Assembly: GCF_016427565.1 (NCBI RefSeq)
Contig: NZ_JAELXT010000007.1
Span: 124,001 to 188,000, forward strand
Direction: 5' to 3'
Origin: Microvirga splendida
GTDB taxonomy: Bacteria > Pseudomonadota > Alphaproteobacteria > Rhizobiales > Beijerinckiaceae
Length of the DNA stretch: 64,000 nt
Numbering within the stretch: position 1 is the first letter of the stretch; each line of letters starts with the position of its first letter. Made by a program: the position numbers and the translations under genes. Under the pieces are notes generated by a model, which saw only the letters and a list, made by a program, of their open reading frames with translations, ran no database searches and had not been told where the DNA came from. Of the stretch, positions 54,337-64,000 are shown in pieces.

Positions 54337-56432
54337 CACCGGTAACGCAGGCTTGCAAGGATCTTCCGGCCTTCATCGAAGTAGCAGTAGTTCGATGTGC
54401 AGACCTGTCCGTCCTCATCGAGAAGGTTGGTGGCATTGACCTGGAAACGGAGGCCTTTGAGGCTCGGGTTGATGTTCTCCAGATCGTAGCGGATTGCCGC
54501 ATCGAGATAGGCGCGGGGATCGTTCTCGATCACGGGGCGGTTGAGATTGTCGCCGAAGCTTGCACCGACATAACGGACGCCGCCGGCGACACCGAGGCCC
54601 CTCGCAGGTCCGGACTGGACCGTGTAGTCGAGCCAGAGCGAGGCCATGTGGTAAGGCACGCTCGTCAGCTGTTTGCCTTCCGTTTCAGGGGTCAGCTTCA
54701 GGATGCGCGCATCCGTATAGGAATACGAGGCTTGGACGCTCAGGCCTTCTGCAAGAGAGGCAACGCCTTCCAGTTCGAAGCCGCGCGAACGCAGATCGAG
54801 CTGGACCTGCTGGTTGGTCGCATCGACGACCTGGTAGATCACCGCATTATCCTGGCGCAGATCGAAGACCGCAGCGCGAAGGGATGCGTTCATGCCTGGG
54901 ATATCGTATTTCACGCCGGCTTCGATCTGCTCGCCCGATGTGGGCTCGGCAACGCCGCCGTTGAGAACGGTGCCGGGATTGGGCGTGAACGAGGTGCCAT
55001 AGCTCACGTAGGGAGCAAGGCCGAAATCGGTCACGTAGCCAAGGGCTGCACGGCCGGTGAATTTCGTGTCGCTGCGGTCGAACGTGAAGCCGGCGGTGTC
55101 ATACTCGCTCGTCAGCCAATCGTGGCGACCGCCGAGGGTCAGGCGCCAGTTCCGCCATTTGAGCTGATCCTGAAGGTAGATCCCTGTCAGGGTTTGAGTC
55201 TGCTCCTCCCGGTAGGAGAGAGCCGGATCCGTTCCGATCGGTATGGCGGCATCGAAGCCCTGCTTCGAGACATAGTTCAGGCGGCTGATGTCCAGGCCGG
55301 TCAGGATCGTGTGCCCGACCTCCCCTGTGGAGAGACGGCTTTCGAGATGGGTGTCGCTCGCAATTCCCCAGTTGTTCTCGCGGGTCAGGCCCGAGCCCGC
55401 ATAGACGTATTCCTGGTTGGTGCCGAGCGCAGAAAACCGGGTGCGCTGGCGCAGGGTGAACATGTCGTTGAAGCGGTGCTCGAACTCATAGCCGATCCGC
55501 CCCTGCTGCTGCCTGTAGTCGTTATAGCGCGGGTCGCCGGCATAAACTCTGGTCGCCCCGATGGAGAGACTGGTGGGATTGCCGGCCGCATCCGTCGCAT
55601 AGTTGTTGATGTAGGCTGCCGTTCCGCCCGTGGTCGAGTCCATGTACTCGCCGAGGATGGTCAGGGTCGTCGCGTCCGTCGGCCTCCAGGTAAAGGCCGG
55701 AGCGATGAAAATGCGGTCATCGGGAACAGCGTCGATGTCAGTTCCTGCCTGCCGAACGAGGCCGGTCAGCCGGTATAGAAGGGTATTGTCGGGAGTGACC
55801 GGGCCGGAAAAATCGAAGTTTCCCTGCAGGCGTCCATAGGATCCGGTCTGAACCTCGACTTCCCGGAACGGCAGGAAGGTCGGTCGCTTCGAGATCAGAT
55901 CGACAAAACCGCCCGTGCTGCTCGCTCCATAGATCGAAGCGGCGGGACCTCTCAGAATCGAGATCCCTTCCAGGCCGTAGGGCTCGAGGCGGAACAGGCC
56001 GTTGGGGCTGTTGACCTGCCGCAGGCCATCGCGAAACACGCCCGTATAGGTGACATCGATTCCGCGGATGGAGAAAGCATCGTAGCGCGGATCGAAGCCG
56101 TAACCGCCGACGCGAGCCCCTGGCGTGTAGGATACGGCATCCAGCAGCGCCTGCGGCTTCCGATCCTCGATCTGCTGCCGGGTGACGGTCGAGATGGATT
56201 GGGGGGTCTCCAGAAGGGCGGTATCGGTTTTCGTCGCGCTGCGGGATGAAGTGGCGACGTAGCCGCTGGCCGTAATGGGGCCACTCTGCCCTTCCCGCGT
56301 TGCGTCGACCGTGACCTCATCGAGTTGGACGACACCCTGCTCCCTGACCTGGGCGAAGGTTTTTCCGGGAATGAAAGCAAGAGCAGTCGATGCAAGGAGC
56401 ACAAAGGGGAACTTCACAGCGGAGACCTTCAT
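54333..56432 (-). CDS. TonB-dependent siderophore receptor
   Basis: 699 residues. The signal peptide is at residues 1-28 (PFVLLASTALAFIPGKTFAQ). The TonB-box region is near VVQLDEVTVDA. The plug domain has TPQSISTVTRQQIEDRKPQAL, SIRGIDVTYTG and ILRGPAASIYGASSTGG. A 22-strand barrel ends in the classical aromatic residue (SLRYRW). It resembles FhuA/FpvA-type receptors for hydroxamate or mixed siderophores, but the ligand is unknown. An Irr-box-like site lies about 110 bases upstream. Confidence 0.93.
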   Translation of the reverse strand: MKVSAVKFPFVLLASTALAFIPGKTFAQVREQGVVQLDEVTVDATREGQSGPITASGYVATSSRSATKTDTALLETPQSISTVTRQQIEDRKPQALLDAVSYTPGARVGGYGFDPRYDAFSIRGIDVTYTGVFRDGLRQVNSPNGLFRLEPYGLEGISILRGPAASIYGASSTGGFVDLISKRPTFLPFREVEVQTGSYGRLQGNFDFSGPVTPDNTLLYRLTGLVRQAGTDIDAVPDDRIFIAPAFTWRPTDATTLTILGEYMDSTTGGTAAYINNYATDAAGNPTSLSIGATRVYAGDPRYNDYRQQQGRIGYEFEHRFNDMFTLRQRTRFSALGTNQEYVYAGSGLTRENNWGIASDTHLESRLSTGEVGHTILTGLDISRLNYVSKQGFDAAIPIGTDPALSYREEQTQTLTGIYLQDQLKWRNWRLTLGGRHDWLTSEYDTAGFTFDRSDTKFTGRAALGYVTDFGLAPYVSYGTSFTPNPGTVLNGGVAEPTSGEQIEAGVKYDIPGMNASLRAAVFDLRQDNAVIYQVVDATNQQVQLDLRSRGFELEGVASLAEGLSVQASYSYTDARILKLTPETEGKQLTSVPYHMASLWLDYTVQSGPARGLGVAGGVRYVGASFGDNLNRPVIENDPRAYLDAAIRYDLENINPSLKGLRFQVNATNLLDEDGQVCTSNYCYFDEGRKILASLRYRW

Positions 56433-56482
56433 TAAACAACGATGGTTTTCCGCCTATCAGAGGCCTCGCTAACGAGTCAAAT

Positions 56483-56511
56483 ACTATAGTTTTTAATTAT
56501 TTTAACTTAAA
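56483..56511 (-). promoter_or_regulatory. Candidate promoter of the siderophore operon
   Basis: On the minus strand TTTAAG (56511-56506) and TATAGT (56488-56483) are separated by 17 bases, about 50 bases before the receptor ATG. The region is far richer in AT than its surroundings. Confidence 0.45.
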
Positions 56512-56540
56512 ATCTCAATGGGTGTCTTCTAAACATTTTA

Positions 56541-56557
56541 ATTAGAACAATTCTATA
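56541..56557. promoter_or_regulatory. Irr-box-like iron control element (ICE)
   Basis: The site TTAGAA-CAA-TTCTA (56542-56555), flanked by A/T, matches the TTTAGAA-N3-TTCTAAA pattern described for Irr-bound iron control elements in Rhizobiales. It lies about 30 bases upstream of the candidate -35 box, a position more typical of activation than of repression. Irr is the iron-responsive Fur-family regulator of this order. Confidence 0.6.
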
Positions 56558-56605
56558 TTTTATGAATTCTAATTACGCTCTCAAATGGTGGGATGCCAAA
56601 GGCAT

Positions 56606-57931
<1,326 letters not shown>

Positions 57932-57942
57932 TTACACTCCTG

Positions 57943-57948
57943 AGGAGG
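57943..57948 (+). promoter_or_regulatory. Strong ribosome binding site for the 55-residue zinc-ribbon gene
   Basis: AGGAGG five bases before ATG 57954. It supports the short ORF being translated. Confidence 0.75.
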
Positions 57949-57953
57949 CGCCT

Positions 57954-58121
57954 ATGTCGGACACAGATCGAAAGAACCCAGGTGATGAAGATGCGCCGGG
58001 CACGAAGCAGACCGGCGAGAACACCTGCCCGACCTGCAGCGGATCCGGACGCCTCGGCGAGAAGCCCTGCCCGGATTGCGGCGGCACGGGCCTGATCACG
58101 GCCATTGTGGGAGATGCATGA
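57954..58121 (+). CDS. Small DnaJ-type CxxCxGxG zinc-ribbon protein (55 aa)
   Basis: A 55-codon ORF that starts MSDTDRKNPGDEDAPG and contains two zinc-binding repeats, CPTCSGSGR and CPDCGGTGL, as in DnaJ's cysteine-rich domain but without a J domain. The AGGAGG site five bases upstream supports translation. It is divergent from pobA and convergent with pcaB (the stops lie 11 bases apart). It may bind zinc and act in protein or RNA binding, but nothing shows a role in aromatic degradation. Confidence 0.8.
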   Translation: MSDTDRKNPGDEDAPGTKQTGENTCPTCSGSGRLGEKPCPDCGGTGLITAIVGDA

Positions 58122-58132
58122 AGGGGAGTATC

Positions 58133-59191
58133 TTACGTTCTCAAGGGCGAGAAGGTCATGCTGCCGATCAGCGCCTGAGCGCTTCTCAGGCCTGCCGCTG
58201 TCGCGACAACCATCTGCGGCAGTACCATCCACTCGAGGGTCCAAGCCGCGCCGGATCGCTCATTCTCATGCACCAGGGCATGATGGAGGGTGCCGAGAAG
58301 GCCGGCGTTGAACCGGGCCAGGGTCACCAGGATCTCGGCAGGCACGGGGTTCGACTTGTGCGGCATGGCCGAGGAGCCGCCGCCCTTCGCGAGCTTTACC
58401 TCGCCCACTTCGTTCTGCGCCATCAGGGCGATATCCTGGCCCATCTTCCCCAAGGTTCCGGAAAGAAGCGAGAGAAAGGCGGCGAACTCACCGATCCGGT
58501 CCCGTTGAGAGTGCCAGGACGGCGCATAACCAAGGCCCAGGATCTCTGCCATGGCGCCGGCAACGGCATCGCCCTGTCCCTTCAGCTCTCCCCGCGTTCC
58601 AATGGGGCCGCCGAGTTGCACCACGAGCAGGCGCGCGGCGAGTGCCGCTAGGGCCTCCCTATGCCGCTCCAGCGGCTGAATCCAGGTGTCGATCTTGTCG
58701 GCGGCCGTGAAGGGGAGCGCCTGCTGCATCCGGGTATGCGCCATCAGGGGCGTCGATCCCTCGCGCTCCCTCATAAGACGGAGGGCGTGGGTCAGTGCAT
58801 CGAGCCGCCGCCCATAGATCCCGACCACGTCCTTCAACCGCAACACGAGAGCCGTGTCGGTGATGTCCTGGCTCGTAGCTCCCAAATGCACGGACTTGCC
58901 GTGAGCTTCGCCGACGGCAGCACGCAACTGCTTCACGAGTTCAGGGACGATCACGCCGTCCTGGGCAAGCCCTGAGGCCAGCCTGCCCCAATCGGCCTGG
59001 AACGAGGCGCAGGCCTCGCCGATCCGGGTCGCCGCCTCGTCGCCGATCAACCCGACCCGAGCCTCGGCCTGAGCCAGGGCGGACTCGATGCGCAGCAGGG
59101 CCGACAGCTCGGCCTCGTTGGAAAAGAACGCCCCCACCTCCTCGTCGCCGACGAGGGCCTGCAGCAGGGGATTTGGGGGCGTCTGGGTCAT
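58133..59191 (-). CDS. pcaB: 3-carboxy-cis,cis-muconate cycloisomerase
   Basis: 352 residues from ATG 59191 (59194 is equally possible). Fumarase/aspartase superfamily signature GGSSAMPHKSNPVPAE. Others are VHLGATSQDITDTA and HTRMQQALPFTAADK. It lactonises 3-carboxymuconate from protocatechuate cleavage. At about 350 residues it is shorter than the roughly 450-residue pseudomonad enzyme, a length usual in rhizobia. It is the last pca gene, 14 bases after pcaF. Confidence 0.93.
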   Translation of the reverse strand: MTQTPPNPLLQALVGDEEVGAFFSNEAELSALLRIESALAQAEARVGLIGDEAATRIGEACASFQADWGRLASGLAQDGVIVPELVKQLRAAVGEAHGKSVHLGATSQDITDTALVLRLKDVVGIYGRRLDALTHALRLMREREGSTPLMAHTRMQQALPFTAADKIDTWIQPLERHREALAALAARLLVVQLGGPIGTRGELKGQGDAVAGAMAEILGLGYAPSWHSQRDRIGEFAAFLSLLSGTLGKMGQDIALMAQNEVGEVKLAKGGGSSAMPHKSNPVPAEILVTLARFNAGLLGTLHHALVHENERSGAAWTLEWMVLPQMVVATAAGLRSAQALIGSMTFSPLRT

Positions 59192-59205
59192 CATGCCTAA
59201 GCAGC

Positions 59206-60414
59206 TTAGACAGCCTCGAGGGCGATGGAAATGCCCTGCCCCACGCCGACGCACATGGTCGCCAGGGCACGATTCCCACCCGTGAGCTTCAGCTGCAGAG
59301 CGGCGGTGCCGGTGATGCGGGCGCCGGACATGCCGAGCGGGTGTCCGAGGGCAATGGCGCCGCCGTTCGGGTTCACGTGCTCGGCATCCTCCGGGATTCC
59401 GAGTTCGCGCAGAACGGCGATGCCCTGGCTTGCAAAGGCCTCGTTCAGTTCAATCACGTCGAAATCCGCTGGCTTGAGGCCGAGGCGGGCACAGAGCTTC
59501 TTCGTGGACGGCGCCGGGCCGATGCCCATGATCCGCGGCGGCACGCCGGCCGTCGCCCCGCCGACAACACGGGCAATCGGCTCGAGGCCATATTTCCTGA
59601 CCGCGTCCTCGGAGGCGATGATCAGGGCAGCCGAGCCGTCATTGACGCCGGAGGCGTTGCCGGCCGTCACCGTACCCCCTTCCTTTCGGAACGGCGTGGG
59701 GAGCTTCGCCAACTGCTCCAGGGTAGTGTCGCCGCGGGGGTGCTCGTCCTTGTCGACCACGACCGGGTCGCCCTTGCGCTTCGGGATCGTGACCGCCACG
59801 ATCTCCTGTGCCAGGCGCCCATTGGCCTGAGCGGCGGCGGCCTTCTTCTGCGAGCGCAGGGCGAAGGCATCCTGATCCTCACGGGAGACGCCGAAATCGG
59901 CTGCCACGTTCTCGCCGGTCTCGGGCATGGAATCGATGCCGTACTGGCTCTTCATCAGCGGGTTGACGAAGCGCCAGCCGATGGTGGTGTCGAAGATCTC
60001 GGCATTGCGGGAAAAGGCCGTATCCGCCTTGGGCATGACGAACGGCGCCCGCGACATGGACTCGACGCCGCCGGCAATCATGATCTCCGCCTCTCCCGCC
60101 TTGATGGCGCGGGCCGCGGCAATGACGGCATCCATGCCGGAGCCGCACAGGCGGTTCATGGTCGTTCCGCCGATGGAGCCGGGCAGGCCTGCCAGCAGCA
60201 CCGCCATGCGGGCGACGTTGCGGTTGTCCTCACCGGCCTGGTTGGCGCAGCCGTAGATCACATCATCGACAGCCTCGAAGTCGATGTTCGGATGACGCTC
60301 CAGGAGAGCCTTCAGCGGCACCGCGGCGAGATCGTCGGTGCGTACGCCCGACAGGGAGCCGCCGTAGCGGCCGATGGGAGTCCGCACATAGGAGCAGATA
60401 TAAGCTTCACGCAT
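59206..60414 (-). CDS. pcaF: Beta-ketoadipyl-CoA thiolase
   Basis: 402 residues from ATG 60414 (MREAYICSYVRTPIGRYGG). Active-site cysteine in NRLCGSGMDAV, then NPNGGAIALGHPLGMSGAR with His, and the C-terminal Cys in ALATMCVGVGQG. It cleaves 3-oxoadipyl-CoA into succinyl-CoA and acetyl-CoA, the last step. It follows pcaJ with one base between. Confidence 0.95.
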   Translation of the reverse strand: MREAYICSYVRTPIGRYGGSLSGVRTDDLAAVPLKALLERHPNIDFEAVDDVIYGCANQAGEDNRNVARMAVLLAGLPGSIGGTTMNRLCGSGMDAVIAAARAIKAGEAEIMIAGGVESMSRAPFVMPKADTAFSRNAEIFDTTIGWRFVNPLMKSQYGIDSMPETGENVAADFGVSREDQDAFALRSQKKAAAAQANGRLAQEIVAVTIPKRKGDPVVVDKDEHPRGDTTLEQLAKLPTPFRKEGGTVTAGNASGVNDGSAALIIASEDAVRKYGLEPIARVVGGATAGVPPRIMGIGPAPSTKKLCARLGLKPADFDVIELNEAFASQGIAVLRELGIPEDAEHVNPNGGAIALGHPLGMSGARITGTAALQLKLTGGNRALATMCVGVGQGISIALEAV

Positions 60415-60415
60415 C

Positions 60416-61204
60416 TTAAGTTCCCTTCTTGCCGCCATGCGCCCGCTCGGTTCTGGCCTGGAGCTCGCGCAGGGTGGTGAGTTCGAGTTCGGACGGCGGA
60501 GGCGTTTCCTCCAGCCGGTCGGAGAAGCGCACCTTCCAGCCGCAGGTGTCCTGGATCCTGTCTCTTGTCACGCCGCAGTGCATGGAGACAACCGTGAACT
60601 CCTTCGTCTCCGGGTCCGGCTTCCAGATGGCAAGATCGGTGATCAGGAGCGTCGGTCCCTTGGTGGTGATGCCGAGGCGCTCGCGGTGATTGCCGCCCTC
60701 GCCGTGACCGAAGGAGGTGTAGAAGTCGATCTTGTCGACCATGCCGCGGGTCGTCTGCTTCATGGTGATGAACACTTGCCTGCAGGAGGTGGCGATCTCC
60801 GGCGCGCCGCCGCCGCCTGGCAGGCGCACCTTCGGCTTGTGGTAGTCGCCAATCACCGTGGTGTTGATGTTGCCGAAGCGGTCGAGCTGGGCGGCCCCCA
60901 GGAAGCCGATGGAAATCCGCCCGCCCTGGAGCCAGTACCGGAACATCTCGGGCACCGACACGGTGGTGACCGCCGTCTCGCACAGTTCGCCGTCGCCGAT
61001 GGAGAGCGGCAGCACGCTCGGGGCTGTGCCGATGGTGCCGCTTTCATAGATCAGCGTGATGTCAGGAGCGTGGGTCAGGCGGGCCACATTGCAGGCGGCC
61101 GAGGGAGCCCCGATGCCGACGAAGCAGACATCGTCGTTGGACAGGGCGCGCGCCGCCGCGATCGTCATCATGTCGCTCGGAGTGAAGTCGGAGAGGTCCG
61201 TCAT
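60416..61204 (-). CDS. pcaJ: 3-oxoadipate CoA-transferase, beta subunit
   Basis: 262 residues. The catalytic glutamate motif appears as LIYESGTIG, and GGGGAPEIATSC is present. It pairs with PcaI to move CoA from succinyl-CoA to 3-oxoadipate. At 262 residues it is of the longer pcaJ type. It starts two bases after the pcaI stop. Confidence 0.92.
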   Translation of the reverse strand: MTDLSDFTPSDMMTIAAARALSNDDVCFVGIGAPSAACNVARLTHAPDITLIYESGTIGTAPSVLPLSIGDGELCETAVTTVSVPEMFRYWLQGGRISIGFLGAAQLDRFGNINTTVIGDYHKPKVRLPGGGGAPEIATSCRQVFITMKQTTRGMVDKIDFYTSFGHGEGGNHRERLGITTKGPTLLITDLAIWKPDPETKEFTVVSMHCGVTRDRIQDTCGWKVRFSDRLEETPPPSELELTTLRELQARTERAHGGKKGT

Positions 61205-61206
61205 TC

Positions 61207-62052
61207 TTACAATCCCTTCACCCGGCCGGCGAAGGCCTCGGGCCCTGCCTCCAGCACGTTCTCCCTCATCCAGGCCGTGAAGAGGTCACGGTCGGCGGAG
61301 ATCTTGTCCCATTCGAGATAGGCCGCGTTGTCGCGGTCGTAATAGCCGTGCGTGTAGGACGGGTGAGCCCCGCCCGGAACATGGGCGATGGACGTGACGG
61401 TCCAGTGCGGCAGCACGCAGAGGTTCGGGTGGAGGTCGTCGAAATCCTCGACGATCTCCTCGACCGTGACCACCGAGCGTTTGGAGGCGAGCACGGCCTC
61501 CTTCTGCACGCCGATGATGCCCTCGACCAGCACGTCGCCGCGCCGGTTGGCCTTCTGGGCGTGGATGACGGCGACGTCCGGGCGATGGGCGGGCACCGCC
61601 GCGAGTTCCTCGCCTGTGAACGGGCAGGTGATGGTCTTTATCGACGGGTTGACCTCCTTCAGGCCCGCACCGCGATAGCCGCGGAAGATGGCGCAAGGCA
61701 ATCCAGCCGCGCCAGCCTCATAGGCGTTGGCCATAGCGGCGTGGCTGTGTTCCTCGGTTTCGATGGCGCGGGGCCAGTCGTTCTCGATGGCATCGCGCAT
61801 GCGGCGCAGGAGGCCGACGCCCGGATTGCCCGCATAGGAGAAGATCACCTTCTTCACCAGACCCATGCCGATCAGCTGGTCATAGATGATGTCAGGGGTC
61901 ATGCGGATCAGGGTGAGATCCTTGATCCCTTGGCGGATCACCTCATGGGCGGCCGCATGGGGGATGAGATGGGTGAAACCTTCGAACGCGACGGTGTCGC
62001 CGTCGCGCAGGTTGTCTGCAACAGCCTCCTTGAGGCTCTGGAACTTGGCCAT
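61207..62052 (-). CDS. pcaI: 3-oxoadipate CoA-transferase, alpha subunit
   Basis: 281 residues. N-terminal DNLRDGDTVAFEGFTHLIPH, then FSYAGNPGVGLLRRMRDAIEN. It forms the heterodimer with PcaJ. Its arrangement between pcaG and pcaJ is that of the operon, with 21 bases to the pcaG stop. Confidence 0.92.
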   Translation of the reverse strand: MAKFQSLKEAVADNLRDGDTVAFEGFTHLIPHAAAHEVIRQGIKDLTLIRMTPDIIYDQLIGMGLVKKVIFSYAGNPGVGLLRRMRDAIENDWPRAIETEEHSHAAMANAYEAGAAGLPCAIFRGYRGAGLKEVNPSIKTITCPFTGEELAAVPAHRPDVAVIHAQKANRRGDVLVEGIIGVQKEAVLASKRSVVTVEEIVEDFDDLHPNLCVLPHWTVTSIAHVPGGAHPSYTHGYYDRDNAAYLEWDKISADRDLFTAWMRENVLEAGPEAFAGRVKGL

Positions 62053-62073
62053 GATGCGCTTTCAGGTCGATGA

Positions 62074-62700
62074 TCAGATATCGAAGAACACGGTTTCCTT
62101 CTCACCCTGGATATGGATGTCGAAGGTGTAGGTCGGCAGCCCGTTCTCCTCAGCCCTGGTGGCGATCAGGGTCGGAACCCGCGCCTTGTGGGCGATCCGG
62201 GCGAGAACCGGGCACTCGGCGTTGGCTGCCTCCTCGTCGCTGAAGTACAGGCGGGTGTGCAGGCCGGTATTGATGCCGCGGGCCACGATCCAGACCGTGA
62301 TGTGCGGCGCCATCAGGCGGCCGTCCTTGTAGGGCACGCGGCCGGGCTTGATGGTCTCGAACCGATACTCTCCGGTCGTGCCATCGGCGGGCTGGCGCCC
62401 CCAGCCGACGAAGTTCGGATCGGCCTTGCCGCGCTTCTCCTGCGGGCTGTTGTAGAGCCCCTCGGCGTCCGCCTGCCAGATCTCGAGCAGGGCATCCTTC
62501 AGCGGATCGCCCGCGCCGTCGAAGACGCGGCCCTTGATGACGATGCGCTCGCCCTTGGTCTCGGGGCCGACCAGGACAAGCCCGAGATCCTCTTTCCAGA
62601 CGCCGGTGATCTCGACCCAGTTCGGGTTCGTGCCGATATGGACATAGGGACCCGCCGTCTGGGACGGGGATTCCTTCAGGAACGGCAGCTTCTGGACCAT
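62074..62700 (-). CDS. pcaG: Protocatechuate 3,4-dioxygenase, alpha subunit
   Basis: 208 residues from ATG 62700. Intradiol dioxygenase fold: TAGPYVHIGTNP near the start, ALLEIWQADAEG, and APHITVWIVARG where the iron histidines of the beta subunit are partly missing, as expected for PcaG. It overlaps the pcaH stop by one base (TGATG). An ORF start one codon earlier (TTG) is less likely. Confidence 0.94.
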   Translation of the reverse strand: MVQKLPFLKESPSQTAGPYVHIGTNPNWVEITGVWKEDLGLVLVGPETKGERIVIKGRVFDGAGDPLKDALLEIWQADAEGLYNSPQEKRGKADPNFVGWGRQPADGTTGEYRFETIKPGRVPYKDGRLMAPHITVWIVARGINTGLHTRLYFSDEEAANAECPVLARIAHKARVPTLIATRAEENGLPTYTFDIHIQGEKETVFFDI

Positions 62701-63425
62701 CAATTCCCCTCCATGCGGTTCTCGAACATGGTCGAGCGGCGGCCGCGCAGCACGATGTCGAACTTGTAGGCGAGCGCATCCATCGGCAGGGTGTTCTGCC
62801 GGTCGAGGGCGGCGACAAGCTGCTCGATGGCAGACTTGTCGGGAATCGTCGCCACGATGGGATCCTGCCAGATCATCGGATCGCCCTCGAAATACATCTG
62901 CGTGATCAGCCGCTGCGCGAAGGCATGGCCGAACACCGAGAAGTGGATATGGGCGGGACGCCAGTCGTTGACGCCGTTCGGCCAGGGGTATGCGCCGGGC
63001 TTGATGGTCCGGAACCAGTAGCGCCCTTCCTCGTCGGTGATCGCGCGTCCGCAGCCGCCGAAGTTCGGGTCGATGGCCGCGAGATAGGTTTCCTTCTTGT
63101 GGCGGTAGCGCCCGCCCGCATTAGCCTGCCAGAACTCCAGGAGAGCGCCGGGCACGGGTCTGGCGTTCTCGTCGAGGACGCGACCGTAGACGACGATCCT
63201 CTGGCCGATGGGGTCGCCGGTCTTGGCGAAGTTGCGGAGCAGGTCGTTGTCGAGCGGCCCGAGCTTGTCATGGCCGAAGACCGGGCCGGTCAGTTCCGAG
63301 ATCGTGTTCTCCAGGGACAGGAGCGGCTGCTGCGGGGAACGCAGGACCGAGGTCTTATAGGAGGGCGTGAAGGCCGGCGGGTGCCAGCTCCGATCCCGCT
63401 GATAGAATGATCCCTGATCCGACAT
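62700..63425 (-). CDS. pcaH: Protocatechuate 3,4-dioxygenase, beta subunit
   Basis: 241 residues. Iron(III) ligands are visible: Tyr in [12 protein letters not shown], Tyr in [14 protein letters not shown], and His pair in [12 protein letters not shown]. It opens the protocatechuate ring between the hydroxyls to 3-carboxy-cis,cis-muconate. The start lies 52 bases after the pcaC stop. Confidence 0.95.
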   Translation of the reverse strand: MSDQGSFYQRDRSWHPPAFTPSYKTSVLRSPQQPLLSLENTISELTGPVFGHDKLGPLDNDLLRNFAKTGDPIGQRIVVYGRVLDENARPVPGALLEFWQANAGGRYRHKKETYLAAIDPNFGGCGRAITDEEGRYWFRTIKPGAYPWPNGVNDWRPAHIHFSVFGHAFAQRLITQMYFEGDPMIWQDPIVATIPDKSAIEQLVAALDRQNTLPMDALAYKFDIVLRGRRSTMFENRMEGN

Positions 63426-63477
63426 CTTGTCTCTCCCTGGCAGCCCCTGTCAGGAGCTGCGCCAGCAATCCACCCTG

Positions 63478-63885
63478 CTACTTCTGAGGCTCGGGGTTGG
63501 CGTCCATTTCGGCAAAAGTCTTCTTGACGATCTTGATGGCGTGGTTGGCCGCAGGCACGCCCGCATAGACGGCGACATGCATCAGCGCTTCCCGGATGTC
63601 TTCCTTCGTGGCGCCCGTATTGCGCGTGGCGCGCACGTGCATCGCCACCTCGTCGTCCTGGCCCAAGGCGGCGAGGAGCGCGATGGTCACGATGGAGCGC
63701 TCCCGCTTGGTGAAATGCGGCCGCGACCATACCGAACCCCAGGCTCCCTCGGTGATGAAGGTCTGGAAGTCGGCGTCGAACTCCGTCATCTGGGCGGTCG
63801 CCCGGTCCACATGGGCGTCGCCCAGCACCTGGCGGCGAACCGCCATGCCCGCCTTGTAGCGCTCGCTCTCGTTCTCGTCAGACAA
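63478..63885 (-). CDS. pcaC: 4-carboxymuconolactone decarboxylase
   Basis: 135 residues from TTG 63885, supported by AAGGAGG (63898-63892, minus strand) with six-base spacing. Family motifs: WSRPHFTKRERSIVTIALLAALGQDDEVAMH and GATKEDIREALMHVAVYAGVPAANH. It makes 3-oxoadipate enol-lactone. The start overlaps the pcaD stop by eight bases, so the two are coupled. The open frame to 63978 has no such support. Confidence 0.93.
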   Translation of the reverse strand: MSDENESERYKAGMAVRRQVLGDAHVDRATAQMTEFDADFQTFITEGAWGSVWSRPHFTKRERSIVTIALLAALGQDDEVAMHVRATRNTGATKEDIREALMHVAVYAGVPAANHAIKIVKKTFAEMDANPEPQK

Positions 63886-64000
63886 GTCCCGCCTCCTTGA
63901 GATGCCGCTTGATGAGCCCCGACAGTTCGGCGGGCTTCTCGACACAGGGAATGTGCCCTGCCCCTTCGATGAGTTCAAACCGGGCGCCCGGGATGAGGTC
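63878..64000 (-). CDS. pcaD: 3-oxoadipate enol-lactonase, 3' end
   Basis: The last 40 residues of an alpha/beta hydrolase run to the right edge on the minus strand and end at the TGA at 63880. The reading GARFELIEGAGHIPCVEKP has the catalytic His in the GHIP motif of PcaD/3-oxoadipate enol-lactonases. The location directly before pcaC supports the call. The gene starts beyond the window. Confidence 0.9.
   Translation of the reverse strand, partial: DLIPGARFELIEGAGHIPCVEKPAELSGLIKRHLKEAGLV

Overview
The window is a GC-rich stretch of an alphaproteobacterial chromosome, most likely from the Rhizobiales (Hyphomicrobiales). A Microvirga/Methylobacterium-type relative is my best guess from gene order and the intergenic palindromes, but this is inference. 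The evidence for the order is the E1-beta subunit of pyruvate dehydrogenase carrying its own lipoyl domain, the dusB(nifR3)-ntrB-ntrC-ntrY-ntrX-hfq-hflX string, a fused ispDF, an Irr-type iron box, and a complete protocatechuate (pca) operon. Genes are tightly packed, with many ATGA or TGATG overlaps.

Layout. 1-10.9 kb: the end of an FtsB/DivIC-like gene, then the pyruvate dehydrogenase operon (pdhA, pdhB, a DUF5076 gene, pdhC, an MSAD-like tautomerase gene, lpdA). A textbook intrinsic terminator follows, but it lies inside the next predicted ORF. Then come a GFA-family gene, an orphan HWE-type sensor kinase on the minus strand, and lipA, which makes the cofactor the dehydrogenase needs. 10.9-25.4 kb: a tandem pair of small P-loop kinase-like genes, a coq10/ratA-like gene, cinA and ispDF on the minus strand, then the nitrogen regulation cluster dusB-ntrBC-ntrYX, hfq, hflX, mazG (minus strand) and an OsmC-family gene. 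25.0-34.3 kb (all minus strand): rlpA, dacC-like, tmk, holB, metG, a GH1-like glycosidase gene, tatD, an MBL-fold hydrolase and a small conserved gene. 34.8 kb: tRNA-Ser(UGA). 35-39.4 kb: two convergent GH13 enzymes and an SDR gene.

39.6-52 kb is a respiratory island. It holds an alternative complex III operon (actABCDEF) and a caa3-like cytochrome oxidase made of a subunit II-cytochrome c fusion and a subunit I-III fusion. It also has a CtaG-type assembly factor, a lipoprotein cytochrome c and a small membrane protein. Together these should form a quinol to cytochrome c to oxygen branch independent of the bc1 complex. 52.3-56.6 kb is a ferric-siderophore uptake unit (TonB receptor, RhtX-like MFS permease, FhuF-like reductase) with an Irr-box-like site in an unusually AT-rich promoter. 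56.6-64 kb is aromatic catabolism: pobA makes protocatechuate from 4-hydroxybenzoate, and pcaD-C-H-G-I-J-F-B covers protocatechuate to succinyl-CoA and acetyl-CoA. A 55-residue CxxCxGxG zinc-ribbon gene is divergent from pobA.

I see no CRISPR array, phage, insertion sequence or obvious new defence system. The most distinctive content is the self-contained ACIII-caa3 branch, the PDH-operon oddities (embedded tautomerase gene, terminator inside an ORF), and several small or unexplained genes.
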